From Paenibacillus taichungensis (lineage in GTDB: Bacteria > Bacillota > Bacilli > Paenibacillales > Paenibacillaceae), in the NCBI RefSeq assembly GCF_003287275.1, contig NZ_QEVW01000008.1, positions 421,267-485,266 on the forward strand: a DNA stretch of 64,000 nt, read 5' to 3'. The translations under genes and the position numbers were made by a program. Below the pieces are notes generated by a model. It was given only the letters and a program-made list of their open reading frames with translations, had not been told where the DNA came from and made no database searches. Of the stretch, positions 46,901 to 53,417 are shown one piece after another. How positions within the stretch are numbered: the first letter of the stretch is position 1; each line of letters starts with the position of its first letter.

Positions 46901-48491
46901 GAAAGATCTGGCTCAGTACACTTATGCAGCGGGCAACCGAATCGCGTCCATGCTATACGGCAACGGTGTGCAGACCGCATATGAATACACGCCGGATGGA
47001 CAGGTATCGCGGCTCCACACCCGCGCAGCGGATGGAACAGTATTGCTCGACAACCGATATGCGTATGACCAAAGCGGGAATACGGTTGGCTGTTATGGAA
47101 CGCAGGAGCAGGCCGAGTATCGCTATGATGCACTGGATCGATTGGTTGAAGCCCGGTATGCCGGATATGGCACGGAGCAACTGGCCTATGACGCCGCAGG
47201 CAACCGAATTTCTCGTGTCTGGAACGGACAACGGACAAGCTATACGTATGATACAAGGAACCGTCTGCTCAGCCTGATTGAGGAAGCATTGCAGGAGGGG
47301 GACGGGGAGCAAGGTAGATCGAATGAGCATGCAAGCGTGAAAAACATCCGTTACGCTTACGATGCGCAAGGCAATCTGATTCAGGAGCATCAAGGGGAGA
47401 AGACCACAAGCTACGCCTATGATGCATTCAACCGGACGATTCGAGTCGAGCAAGCAGATGGCGGTGTGGTACAGCACGGCTATGACCCGGAAGGCTTGCG
47501 AAGCAGACTGGATACGAACGGAAGTGTAAGCCACTTCGTGCATGACGGCTGGCATGTCGTCAATGAGTTGGACGAAACGGAGCGAGTGCAGGCATCTTAT
47601 ATACGCGGTCATGAGTGGCTAACACAACTGGACGATCAGGGCGATGTGGCTTATTATGTAAATAATATTCACGGTGACGTAACCCACCTGACCGGGCAAG
47701 AGGGCCAGATCCTAAACGCGTACACCTATGATGCCTTCGGGAACACATTGTCTGCAAGAGAGCAACGTGTGAATCCATTCCGTTATGCGGGAGAAATGCA
47801 GGACGCCCTGACAGGACATTACTATCTACGCGCTCGGTTTTATAACCCGCTGATCGCGCGGTTCACGCAGGAAGACACCTACCGTGGCGATGGATTGAAT
47901 CTGTATGCGTATGTCGCCAACAACCCGATCCGATACGTAGACCCGAGTGGGCATATGTGTGAGGTAAAGGGTGATACTTATGCTACTCCTTCTGGGGGGA
48001 CAGGTAAAGTATTTACAGAAAACTATCCTATCAGAGGTTATAGAGGAAAAAATTTAAGTGGGATGGATGAAATATATTTAGCTGACCCAAGATTAATTGT
48101 AGAAATGCCTTTTGAAGGCAAAGGAAGTCATTCCAAAACTAATTCCGAAGGCTGGTTAAGAAATAGTGACTATTACTGGCGTGAAATACATGGAAGATAC
48201 CCAGAGGCATTCAGTGAATTTAATACAGATGTTATTTTTGGTAGAAACCCTGATGGTTTAAAAGCTCCAGTTAATGATGTTACTTTTAGAGATGTATTTC
48301 CTCAATATGATATCCCAGGTTTAAAAGGGAAAAAATTAGTTCATCATCATATAGGAGGTGGAGGTCAAGCATTTGGATTACCTCAGCCTCTGCATCCTGG
48401 GTCTGGAGGAATTCATAATATTGAAAAACAATATGGGATATGGGATACGGATGCTGAAAATGCAAGGCTCTTGGGGCAGTTCATTAAATGA
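40989..48491 (+). CDS. VgrG-transmembrane-RHS polymorphic toxin with HNH-like nuclease tip
   Basis: A 2500-residue effector. Residues 1-340 repeat the VgrG plan of the separate spike gene (TYMMDIEWRKRSYQNQQKTYSEV, LLQYQETDWEFILRLASRLGTVIVP, then the OB domain). Hydrophobic segments lie near 523-573 (IGAAAVGVAAVVLTGGAA...) and 611-650. A DUF6531 start (GDPVDVTRGGFHYFAKDM) is near 790, followed by about 1400 residues of YD repeats forming the RHS cocoon. The RHS core ends with HYYLRARFYNPLIARFTQED and the cleavage-type motif YVDPSG near 2320. The last 180 residues are the toxin, with KLVHHHIGGGGQAF and LHPGSGGIHNIEK, a His-rich HNH/endonuclease-VII-like motif. The tip is AT-rich compared with the RHS core, a sign of separate transfer. 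GTG start with GGAGG. Confidence 0.92.
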   Translation: MEMVHAGMIIEIPCNLVRIEDIQIMHRMNEHSYLRIRAVLHEKGSDSAHELTTDDKVKAYIASEDGREKKTCLFAGMVQQAVVEHVQGIFYLELVAVSHTYMMDIEWRKRSYQNQQKTYSEVIHKVIDPYAGASLINALPATVTGQMLLQYQETDWEFILRLASRLGTVIVPIVDDAPAIALGIPQEMAKNELAFEAYTMQSRFVPHRETQEIRYHIQSRQVYRLGNQMEIQRRPFVVYEIESTVAHGELIHTYTLLSEAEAKLTKILPYGIQGLSLEGKITKISRNKVQLHLDIDKEAQTDNACWFPFSTGMDNQSAYMMPKPGSPVKLHFPSPSEKSAIATSSVRRGVEQSKYSQKSSNPAIKSLTNNSDQEMKLTGEDIVFAADAAETVKLKLAGDGSIEILANTDISIAAIEDFLIDVKGDMPAPKQIEMTAGEMVAISRSPMEGINLDQYIYIADLTDIQAATIYYEGTPGKPPADPFDDSELLAQDENLMKEINGNALAYRQALVDKMEAGKSKIGFGKIAMLIGAAAVGVAAVVLTGGAATPLVIAAGATLVAGTTTMVVAASEMAEGSQDIAKARVGDLSQSHNFMRDTVLGGNAELYDMVKYGSVIVSVGGLSVLTGGGASALILPSIGGGVNVAITAIFDPALQPGETLIGHYMKSFQNGFLSGAMMGKFMSGIKCGTGFSNFANIYGRAVAGGTISGMTQDMMNTGSTSLTSNLAANVVGGLFSFTGKNRLTDYVSSVAGGMGGAMAEDLWRNGNVNHSLTWDTLKKVSVASLATMVKTGDPVDVTRGGFHYFAKDMIVLDIGSPIEMVRNYNSLYPVRGLTGRGFIFTYESYLKREGNRIYIICPDSHYERFMFHEGNWVNAIGGKQDYRLIEYEDASGYVLIGPDRITYEYDEKGRLSSVADRSGNRTRLEYNDNGISRLIAPGGKTVLMECRDGLLIRMTDNIGRSVIYEYDGDLLMQVTYPNQGNIQYTYTEQGYLESITDQNGNTYVTNIYDAAGRVIRQRDAYDQMTDIHYNDADSETTFTFHATNVVETYRYNTDYLVTDIVYQDGTRESFEYDTYQFKCAHTDTGGRTTRWKYDIHGQLLTEIAADGTQHSQVYDEQLNRISVSVNNIVEKTYAYDTFGRVLEEIQAIDAERRAVTAYTYDVQGRTLTRQDALGHVTTYAYEVVHSNSPSYVRDAEGQEYRYEFDDAARVIRITTVYGSVEFEYNHLNKRTRIVDAEGNTTLMFYDKMGNMIKQVQPNDYVERIDNGKGTEYRYDALDHLIRITDPLHQTRRYHYDMYDHVLKEVEPNQYDPVLDDGQGTEHVYDHRGNRIQTILPDGGIQRFKYNAAGNLVKSIGPEQYDLKTDDGPGTEYDYDAMDRLVQVTNAEGHIERRYAYDAAGRVVKEMDGKAVDSGGQDAERFGTLYGYNTAGWLIEKREPVQEGISSESESKVNGHVLYRLSRYDYDLAGNLVKEERTSEFVTREGYPATYHGITYAYDRNHRVTRITDDTGADIRYTYDCLNQRTSERYKLSEGKERHIRYEYDKAGRLLRQLDVLDGEDLRDERQGTVTAETKYGYDRNGNMTYIRSPEGYETEISYDSTDRIVQISRREHAGAKASSMYLKYDRSGNVTEETDTLGHRIQYAYDVRNRPIRFVGKGGGVNRLFYNPEGKVAKKVSPGLYDAARDDGAGMEYTYDVLNRLIEIRNPLGEIIQQHAFNRYGEQEAVTENGVETRYAYTLAGQVRQVWGNGLRQEYEYDAAGHVVGIRDGEGRMTRRTLDGWGNITALTRPDGTTEHYDYDVAGNLTRSTDAKGHATQYAYNSLGEVSAITGPDGLPITYQYDREGRLARQQDRNQRVLDMVYNFNDQLVRRRELSSGEEETYTYREDGQLISSANNEVRYDYDYNEDGLLTAKYLSRMDGLTKQAKDTAPRPVLRYEYDAEGQTVARTDAGGTCVEYAYDPVGRVVAIRQGEKDLAQYTYAAGNRIASMLYGNGVQTAYEYTPDGQVSRLHTRAADGTVLLDNRYAYDQSGNTVGCYGTQEQAEYRYDALDRLVEARYAGYGTEQLAYDAAGNRISRVWNGQRTSYTYDTRNRLLSLIEEALQEGDGEQGRSNEHASVKNIRYAYDAQGNLIQEHQGEKTTSYAYDAFNRTIRVEQADGGVVQHGYDPEGLRSRLDTNGSVSHFVHDGWHVVNELDETERVQASYIRGHEWLTQLDDQGDVAYYVNNIHGDVTHLTGQEGQILNAYTYDAFGNTLSAREQRVNPFRYAGEMQDALTGHYYLRARFYNPLIARFTQEDTYRGDGLNLYAYVANNPIRYVDPSGHMCEVKGDTYATPSGGTGKVFTENYPIRGYRGKNLSGMDEIYLADPRLIVEMPFEGKGSHSKTNSEGWLRNSDYYWREIHGRYPEAFSEFNTDVIFGRNPDGLKAPVNDVTFRDVFPQYDIPGLKGKKLVHHHIGGGGQAFGLPQPLHPGSGGIHNIEKQYGIWDTDAENARLLGQFIK

Positions 48492-48509
48492 TAAAGGAGA
48501 TAATATGAT

Positions 48510-49028
48510 ATGAAACAAGAATTAGAAGACTATTTCAAAAGAAAATATGCGAGGTGGAGGGAGTATAAAAATTCTTTCCCTATGATTAGCTGGGATGAGG
48601 AAGTGCCTTCGTTTATGTATGTAGGAGAAATTAACAACGAAAATTATGTTCAATGGAAGGCGATTCCAAAAGTTGAGATCTATGAATTCAGTGAAATTAG
48701 GGATGAGTATAATATTGAGTTGCATCCTGATATCAAAGAATATTTTAATTCGTATTGGTTTCTTGAATTAACCGGAAGGTATGAAGATTACAGTGTCATA
48801 CTGGAACCCGTTGTACCAGGAATGGGTTTAAGAGATTTTTATCGTAACTTAAAAGAATATTATCACAGTCATGGGAATCAACCAAAATATATCCCTATTG
48901 GATTTGAATCGGATGGCTTTATTATTTTGGTAGATAATGAAACAGGCGAAGTATTAATTGAGGATCATGAAAGAGGGACATACGAAAAAATAGCTGAAAA
49001 CTTGGCAGCATTAATTAAAGAGATGTAG
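48510..49028 (+). CDS. Syd/SUKH-superfamily immunity protein for the RHS nuclease
   Basis: A 172-residue soluble protein 18 bases after the toxin stop, with AAGGAG upstream. It resembles SecY-interacting protein Syd and the SUKH superfamily: YFKRKYARWREYKNSFP, MISWDEEVPSFMYVGE, ENYVQWKAIPK, and YIPIGFESDGFIILVDNETGEVLIED. Its position makes it the immunity partner of the HNH-like tip. A paralogue at 51696 follows a deleted version of the same toxin family, which supports this pairing. The gene is AT-rich like the toxin tip. Confidence 0.85.
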   Translation: MKQELEDYFKRKYARWREYKNSFPMISWDEEVPSFMYVGEINNENYVQWKAIPKVEIYEFSEIRDEYNIELHPDIKEYFNSYWFLELTGRYEDYSVILEPVVPGMGLRDFYRNLKEYYHSHGNQPKYIPIGFESDGFIILVDNETGEVLIEDHERGTYEKIAENLAALIKEM

Positions 49029-49107
49029 TTTGATTTTCTTGGGAATTACGGATACTTAGATTAAATTTTATAGGAGAAGGTTTATAATTGTCTTATTGCT
49101 TATGACG

Positions 49108-49264
49108 GATTGTAGTATGAAGCGAAAAATGTGCTCAAAATTTTAATTGCTCAAGCAATCACTTTATTATGTAGAAGGTCTATTCCTATTAGGGATAGGC
49201 CTGTTTTATAATCTGTGGTTCAGAACTGAACCCAATTCGGTGATGCTGTAGACAGACGAATAAC
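49108..49264 (+). repeat. 157-bp leader repeat, copy 1
   Basis: This copy and 50929-51085 are about 95% identical (eight differences by eye). Each begins GATTGTAGTATGAAGCG and ends GACAGACGAATAAC, exactly where homology to the RHS 3' end begins. The middle carries a hairpin (AGGTCTATTCC / GGGATAGGCCT) followed by GTTTTA, that is, a terminator. The copy marks the left junction of a displaced tip cassette. Confidence 0.85.
49180..49208 (+). terminator. Terminator inside leader repeat copy 1
   Basis: GGTCTATTCC and GGGATAGGCC pair around TATTA and are followed by TGTTTTA. It probably ends the toxin-immunity transcript upstream. The same structure recurs in copy 2 at about 51000-51029. Confidence 0.7.
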
Positions 49265-50279
49265 TACACTTATGATGCGTTTAATCGGACGATTCGAGTT
49301 GAGCAAGCAGATGGCGATGTGTTACAGCACGGGTACGACCCGGAAGGCTTGCGAAGCAGACTGGATACGAACGGAAGTGTAAGCCACTTCGTGCATGACG
49401 GCTGGCATATCGTAAATGAGTTGGACGAAACGGAGCGAGTGCAGGCATCTTATATACGCGGTCATGAGTGGCTAACACAACTGGACGATCAGGGGATGTG
49501 GCTTATTATGTAAATAATATCCACGGTGACGTAACCCACCTGACCGGACAAGAGGGTCAGATCCTGAACGCGTACACCTATGATGCTTTCGGGAACACAT
49601 TGTCTGCAAGAGAGCAACGTGTCAATCCGTTCCGTTATGCGGGAGAAATGCAGGATGCGCTGACGGGACATTACTATCTGCGCGCCCGGTTTTATAACCC
49701 ACTGATTGCTCGGTTCACGCAGGAAGACACGTACCGTGGCGATGAATTGAATCTATATGCGTATGTCGCTAACAACCCAATCCGATATGTAGACCCGAGT
49801 GGGTATATGTGTGAGGTTAAGGGTGAAACCTGTACTATTCCAAAAGATAAAGTTGTTAAAGAGTATGATGTGGTACCCTATAGACTGACAACTGGGAAAT
49901 ATGGGCTTGAAAATCATCATGGTGTAATGAATGGGCTAAACAAAATGTACCGGGATATACTACATTTGTAAACGTGTCTCCTACAGTAGCTTTAAGTGTA
50001 GACAACCATAAGCTGACCAAAGAGATTTTTAGAGAATGGAGTCGAGAGAATTACGGTAGACCAGTTGGGGCTAAGATCGAATGGACTAAGATGTCTCCAC
50101 AACAAATTCAAAAACTTTCTGAAGATATGTTTAATGCTTCTAAAACTCCCGATTCTGCACGTAGAGAATATTACAGAACGTTGAATCAATTTTTGTACAA
50201 TTTACCTTCGTCGGGGGTAACGAGTAGGACTCAGAAAATGGAATTTTCAAATCAAATAAGGGATCTAATTTATAGGTGA
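49265..50279 (+). pseudogene. Displaced RHS tip with frameshifted HHGVM-type toxin
   Basis: The first 560 bases are nearly identical to the 3' end of the RHS core at 47412-47973, from YTYDAFNRTI through YVDPSGYMCEVKG. There is no start codon with a ribosome site. One base (C) is missing at about 49494, where CAGGGCGATG became CAGGGGATG. A different toxin follows: GKYGLENHHGVMN, then a second frameshift at about 49935, then in another frame EWAKQNVPGYTTFVNVSPTVALSVDNH and WTKMSPQQIQKLSEDMFNAS. This HHGVM...PGY...PTVAL pattern is known from tips of RHS and CDI toxins. Two frameshifts and no start make it inactive as it stands, though it could be a donor for recombination. Confidence 0.85.
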
Positions 50280-50306
50280 AAATACAATCACAAAGGAGAA
50301 TAATAA

Positions 50307-50810
50307 ATGAAAATAAAAACTATTGTTAAACAAATTGAACAATTCGATGATTGTATGATTTCTCCTCCTATAGGTTTACCTAGACTCAGTGAGAACCATA
50401 TACTTCCTGAAGATGTGAAAGAGTTTTATCAAATATGTGGAGGGATAAAACTGTTTGAAGAGAAAGATTTTGGAGTTGATATTGTTTCTCCAGAAAAATT
50501 TGTTTTGGCAAACCCGGTCATAGTTAATGAGTTGTGCGAATATGATATTTCTTCTAATTGGTACATTATAGCTGATGATCGTAATGGAGATTTTCTTACA
50601 ATGGATCTTCATAAAGGTAGATTAGGGAGATGCTACGATAGTCACTGGGATACACATGCTGTTGCAGGAAGTTGTGCGATCATTTCTAATAGCTTTACAG
50701 AATTACTAAGTAATCTTGTTGAAACGAAGGGGCAAGGGACTACATGGTTTTGGGATGAAGATGATTTTGAACCATTAGGAGACGCATATGATAATCTAAC
50801 GAATGAATAG
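50307..50810 (+). CDS. SMI1/KNR4 (SUKH-1) immunity protein
   Basis: A 167-residue soluble protein, AAGGAG 7 bases before the ATG. SUKH-1 features are LPEDVKEFYQICGGIKLFE, NWYIIADDRNGDFLTMDL and GRCYDSHWDT, with the typical acidic C-terminus. It lies 27 bases after the frameshifted toxin and should be its cognate immunity protein. The gene is intact although its toxin is not, so it may be kept to protect against siblings carrying the active tip. Confidence 0.88.
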   Translation: MKIKTIVKQIEQFDDCMISPPIGLPRLSENHILPEDVKEFYQICGGIKLFEEKDFGVDIVSPEKFVLANPVIVNELCEYDISSNWYIIADDRNGDFLTMDLHKGRLGRCYDSHWDTHAVAGSCAIISNSFTELLSNLVETKGQGTTWFWDEDDFEPLGDAYDNLTNE

Positions 50811-51085
50811 AGTTGTAACGTGGTACGGTTTATAATTATCACTTGTATTGTTTGTCTGCTTTAGATTTTTATATAGGAAGAGATAGTTAATATATCTTCC
50901 GTTCAGAAAGTACATTGAGTCGATACTTGATTGTAGTATGAAGCGCAAAATGTGCTCGAAATTTTAATTGCTCAAGCAATCACTTTATTATATCGAAGGT
51001 CTATTCCTATTAGGAATAGGCCTGTTTTATAATCTGTGGTTCAGAACTGATTTCAATTCGGTGATGCTGTAGACAGACGAATAAC
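50811..51085. other. Spacer and leader before the second displaced tip
   Basis: There is no gene here. It holds about 120 bases of AT-rich spacer and then leader repeat copy 2. Confidence 0.6.
50929..51085 (+). repeat. 157-bp leader repeat, copy 2
   Basis: See copy 1 at 49108-49264. The most visible differences are ATATCG for ATGTAG in the middle and GATTTC for GAACCC near the end. The embedded hairpin is more symmetrical here (TATTCC/GGAATA). The RHS homology starts directly after it, as in copy 1. Confidence 0.85.
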
Positions 51086-51682
51086 CTACACTTATGATGC
51101 ATTCAACCGTACCATTCGAGTCGAGCAAACAGATGGCGGTGTTGTACAGCATGGTTACGACCCGGAAGGTTTGCGAAGCAGACTGGATACGAACGGAAGT
51201 GTAAGCTACTTCGTGCATGACGGCTGGCATGTCGTCAATGAGTTGGATGAAACGGAGCGAGTGCAGGCATCTTATGTACGCGGTCATGAATGGCTAACAC
51301 AACTGGATGATCAGGGCGATGTGGCTTATTATGTGAATAATATTCACGGTGACGTAACCCACCATACCGGACAAGAGGGCAAGATCCTGAACGCGTATAC
51401 CTACGATGCCTTCGGGAACACATTGTCTGCAAGAGAGCAACGTGTCAATCCGTTCCGTTATGCGGGAGAAATGCAGGATGCGCTGACGGGACATTACTAT
51501 CTGCGCGCCCGGTTCTATAACCCGCTGATAGCTCGGTTCACGTAGGTGGTGGAGGACAGGCTGTACCTGTTCCTACTCCAATACACCCTGGTTCAGGGGG
51601 GATACACAATGTGGAGAAGAAACTTGGTATTTGGGGGAACGATTCTATGTATGCTGAACTATTACAAAAATTTATTAAGTAG
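51086..51682 (+). pseudogene. Displaced RHS tip with internally deleted HNH-like toxin
   Basis: Bases 51086-51543 copy the RHS 3' end from YTYDAFNRTI to LIARFT. The frame then meets TAG, but a shifted frame continues GGGGQAVPVPTPIHPGSGG, IHNVEKKLGIWG and ends LLQKFIK with a stop at 51682. That is homologous to the final 45 residues of the toxin at 48491 (GGGGQAFGLPQPLHPGSGG, IHNIEKQYGIWD, LLGQFIK). The DPSG junction and some 130 toxin residues are missing. The join lies at a GGTTCAC shared by both sides or created by the deletion. No start codon is present. The next gene is a Syd-like immunity gene. Confidence 0.88.
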
Positions 51683-51695
51683 GTGGACTGAAAAC

Positions 51696-52229
51696 ATGAT
51701 TATCAGATCAATGGAAAACTATTTTGACAGGTATATCACTACTTGGAAAGAGTTTAATGGAACTTTGCCTCAAACCTCTTGGTTGGGAGAAGAAGGACAG
51801 AGGTTGTATGTTGGTGAAAAAGATAAAGAAGGCTATATTAGCTGGCTGCCAACCAAAAAAGATGATATTACAAGTTTCCATTCTATTGAACAAAAATTTA
51901 ATATAAGATTTACTGAATCAGTAGAGCAATATTATAACTCGTATTATTTCTTTCAAATGGCAGGTTGGATTAAGGAGTATAATATAAATCTTAATCCTGT
52001 CATCCCGGAGAGTGAACCGGAAACCTTTTTACAAAGACTTTCAAACTATATAGAGGAACATAATGGTGAAAATAATTATATTCCCATGGGGATAGAATCT
52101 AATGGTCTAATAGTTGTGCTGAATAATATCTCAGGAGAAGTGTGTTTAGAGGACTTTGAAGCAGGAAGGTTTGAATCTTTAGGTTTAAGATTAGATGAAT
52201 TAATTTTAAATTTGTGTTTTGGTAATTAA
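51696..52229 (+). CDS. Second Syd/SUKH-superfamily immunity protein
   Basis: A 177-residue protein, AGGTGGA 8 bases before the ATG. It parallels the first immunity protein: YFDRYITTWKEFNGTLPQTSW, EGYISWLPTKK, YIPMGIESNGLIVVLNNISGEVCLEDFE. It is intact while the toxin ahead of it is deleted. The two Syd-like proteins both follow toxin tips ending in the same HPGSGG motif, so this pairing is conserved. A longer frame upstream only reads through the toxin remnant. Confidence 0.85.
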   Translation: MIIRSMENYFDRYITTWKEFNGTLPQTSWLGEEGQRLYVGEKDKEGYISWLPTKKDDITSFHSIEQKFNIRFTESVEQYYNSYYFFQMAGWIKEYNINLNPVIPESEPETFLQRLSNYIEEHNGENNYIPMGIESNGLIVVLNNISGEVCLEDFEAGRFESLGLRLDELILNLCFGN

Positions 52230-52242
52230 TAATATTTAGTAT

Positions 52243-52290
52243 GAACTTAAGGAGTAGATTAATAATACTTCTTAAGTTCTTTCTTTTTCT
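52243..52290 (+). terminator. Terminator after the second Syd-like gene
   Basis: GAACTTAAG and CTTAAGTTC form a perfect 9-bp stem, followed by TTTCTTTTTC. It lies just after the stop codon. Confidence 0.75.
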
Positions 52291-52317
52291 ATTCTGGACA
52301 AATAAGAAAAAGTAAAT

Positions 52318-52488
52318 CCATGGTGACGTAATCCTCCTGACGGGACAATATAGCCAGATTCTGAACGCGTATATGTGTGATGCCTTTGGGAACATGCTGT
52401 CCGTAAGAGAGGAACACAGCAAGCCGTTTCTAATATAAGGGAGAAATGCAAAACGGACTCACGGGACATTACTATCTGCAGTGTCAAT
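52318..52488 (+). pseudogene. Decayed RHS core remnant
   Basis: Translated, this reads HGDVILLTGQYSQILNAYMCDAFG, close to HGDVTHLTGQEGQILNAYTYDAFG of the RHS core at about 47670, then NMLSVREEHSKPF matching NTLSAREQRVNPF. A stop and a shift follow, after which the GEMQ-LTGHYYL segment is still recognisable at the DNA level. No toxin follows. It is the oldest of the displaced tips. The stretch from 52489 to 52798 is AT-rich with nothing I can identify. Confidence 0.8.
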
Positions 52489-52798
52489 AATGGCTATTAT
52501 CATATAACCGTGTACAGTAGCTTACCTGAATCTAAGATTAGGGGGATGATAAAAAGATATATTTATATGTTTAACAAGTTAGTTTTTGTCTGCGAAATTC
52601 TATATTACGGAGTGCCAACATTTTAATAAAGAATACACGAAGTTCTATGTTGTGATGACTTAATATAATTAAGATTGTGAAAATAGCTGAACAATATAAA
52701 ACAGGAAACCGATGAATAATTTAGAAGGTTATTCAGAAACTTCGATGACAAATAACGATTACATATAGCATCATAGAGAAATGACAGGGAGTGAGCAA

Positions 52799-53380
52799 AT
52801 GGAATTTGAGTTTCATATTACAGTGAATGATTTAACGTTTGAAGAGAAGGAAAGCTTTATTGAACAGTGTCAGGTGGAGCAAGTTAAACCGGTTATGATC
52901 GTGCTGGATCAGGGTGAATACATCCATCAGCCGATGATTACAGGCTTAATACATAGTACTGATTTTGATGAAGTGAACAGCATTATTAAACAGATGGTCA
53001 CAAGGTACCAAGGTAACGGCTTTACAGTTGTACGAACAAAGGTAGAGGTTCCAGCGAAGGAAGAGAAGTATTTTCATCAGCGAATAGTTGCGCATTCTAC
53101 CCCGTATTTTGAATGGCATGGCAAAGTACAGGTGGATGATGTAGAAAGATTAAAGGAGCTATGTGAAGGCGATGGTGGGCATATTTCTAGGAACTCGCTG
53201 AATGCAAATGGGAAAATTAGATTTGTTACGGTCAGAGAATATAATAGTTCTGAAAAATTCTACAGCAGAGTAGAGAAGATACATAATATCTTACAGCAGA
53301 ACAAAATCGAACTGATAAAACAGCAATATGAACTGTGCATCTATGACAGTTGGGAAGAACTGGATCGTGGATGGATCTAA
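52799..53380 (+). CDS. Uncharacterised partner of the AbiEii-like gene
   Basis: A 193-residue soluble protein with no family I recognise. It has a repeated ferredoxin-like beta-alpha-beta look (MEFEFHITVNDLT..., YFEWHGKVQVDDVERLKELC). GGGAG lies 8 bases upstream of the ATG. It ends 37 bases before the nucleotidyltransferase gene on the same strand, so the two are probably co-transcribed. An antitoxin or substrate-handling role is possible but unsupported. Confidence 0.75.
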   Translation: MEFEFHITVNDLTFEEKESFIEQCQVEQVKPVMIVLDQGEYIHQPMITGLIHSTDFDEVNSIIKQMVTRYQGNGFTVVRTKVEVPAKEEKYFHQRIVAHSTPYFEWHGKVQVDDVERLKELCEGDGGHISRNSLNANGKIRFVTVREYNSSEKFYSRVEKIHNILQQNKIELIKQQYELCIYDSWEELDRGWI

Positions 53381-53417
53381 CCGAATGTTGAGTACGATGA
53401 ATAGAGGAGGAGAACAG

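Larger units (their letters stand above)
49029..49264. other. Spacer and leader before the first displaced RHS tip
   Basis: This interval contains the end of the immunity transcript and the 157-bp leader repeat, which includes a terminator hairpin. There is no gene. Confidence 0.6.

Noticed and set aside
41403..47778. Long reverse frames opposite the RHS gene, up to 314 codons
   Set aside because: They mirror the repeated YD codons of the RHS protein and lack start signals.
23747..48491. Ordinary prophage tail
   Set aside because: There are no capsid, portal, terminase, integrase, lysis or tail-fibre genes, and FHA/phosphatase/Hsp70 genes are unusual for a phage.
49102..51085. Insertion sequence or attachment site as an explanation of the 157-bp repeats
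   Set aside because: There are no transposase frames, terminal inverted repeats or target duplications; the repeats carry a terminator and end at RHS homology.
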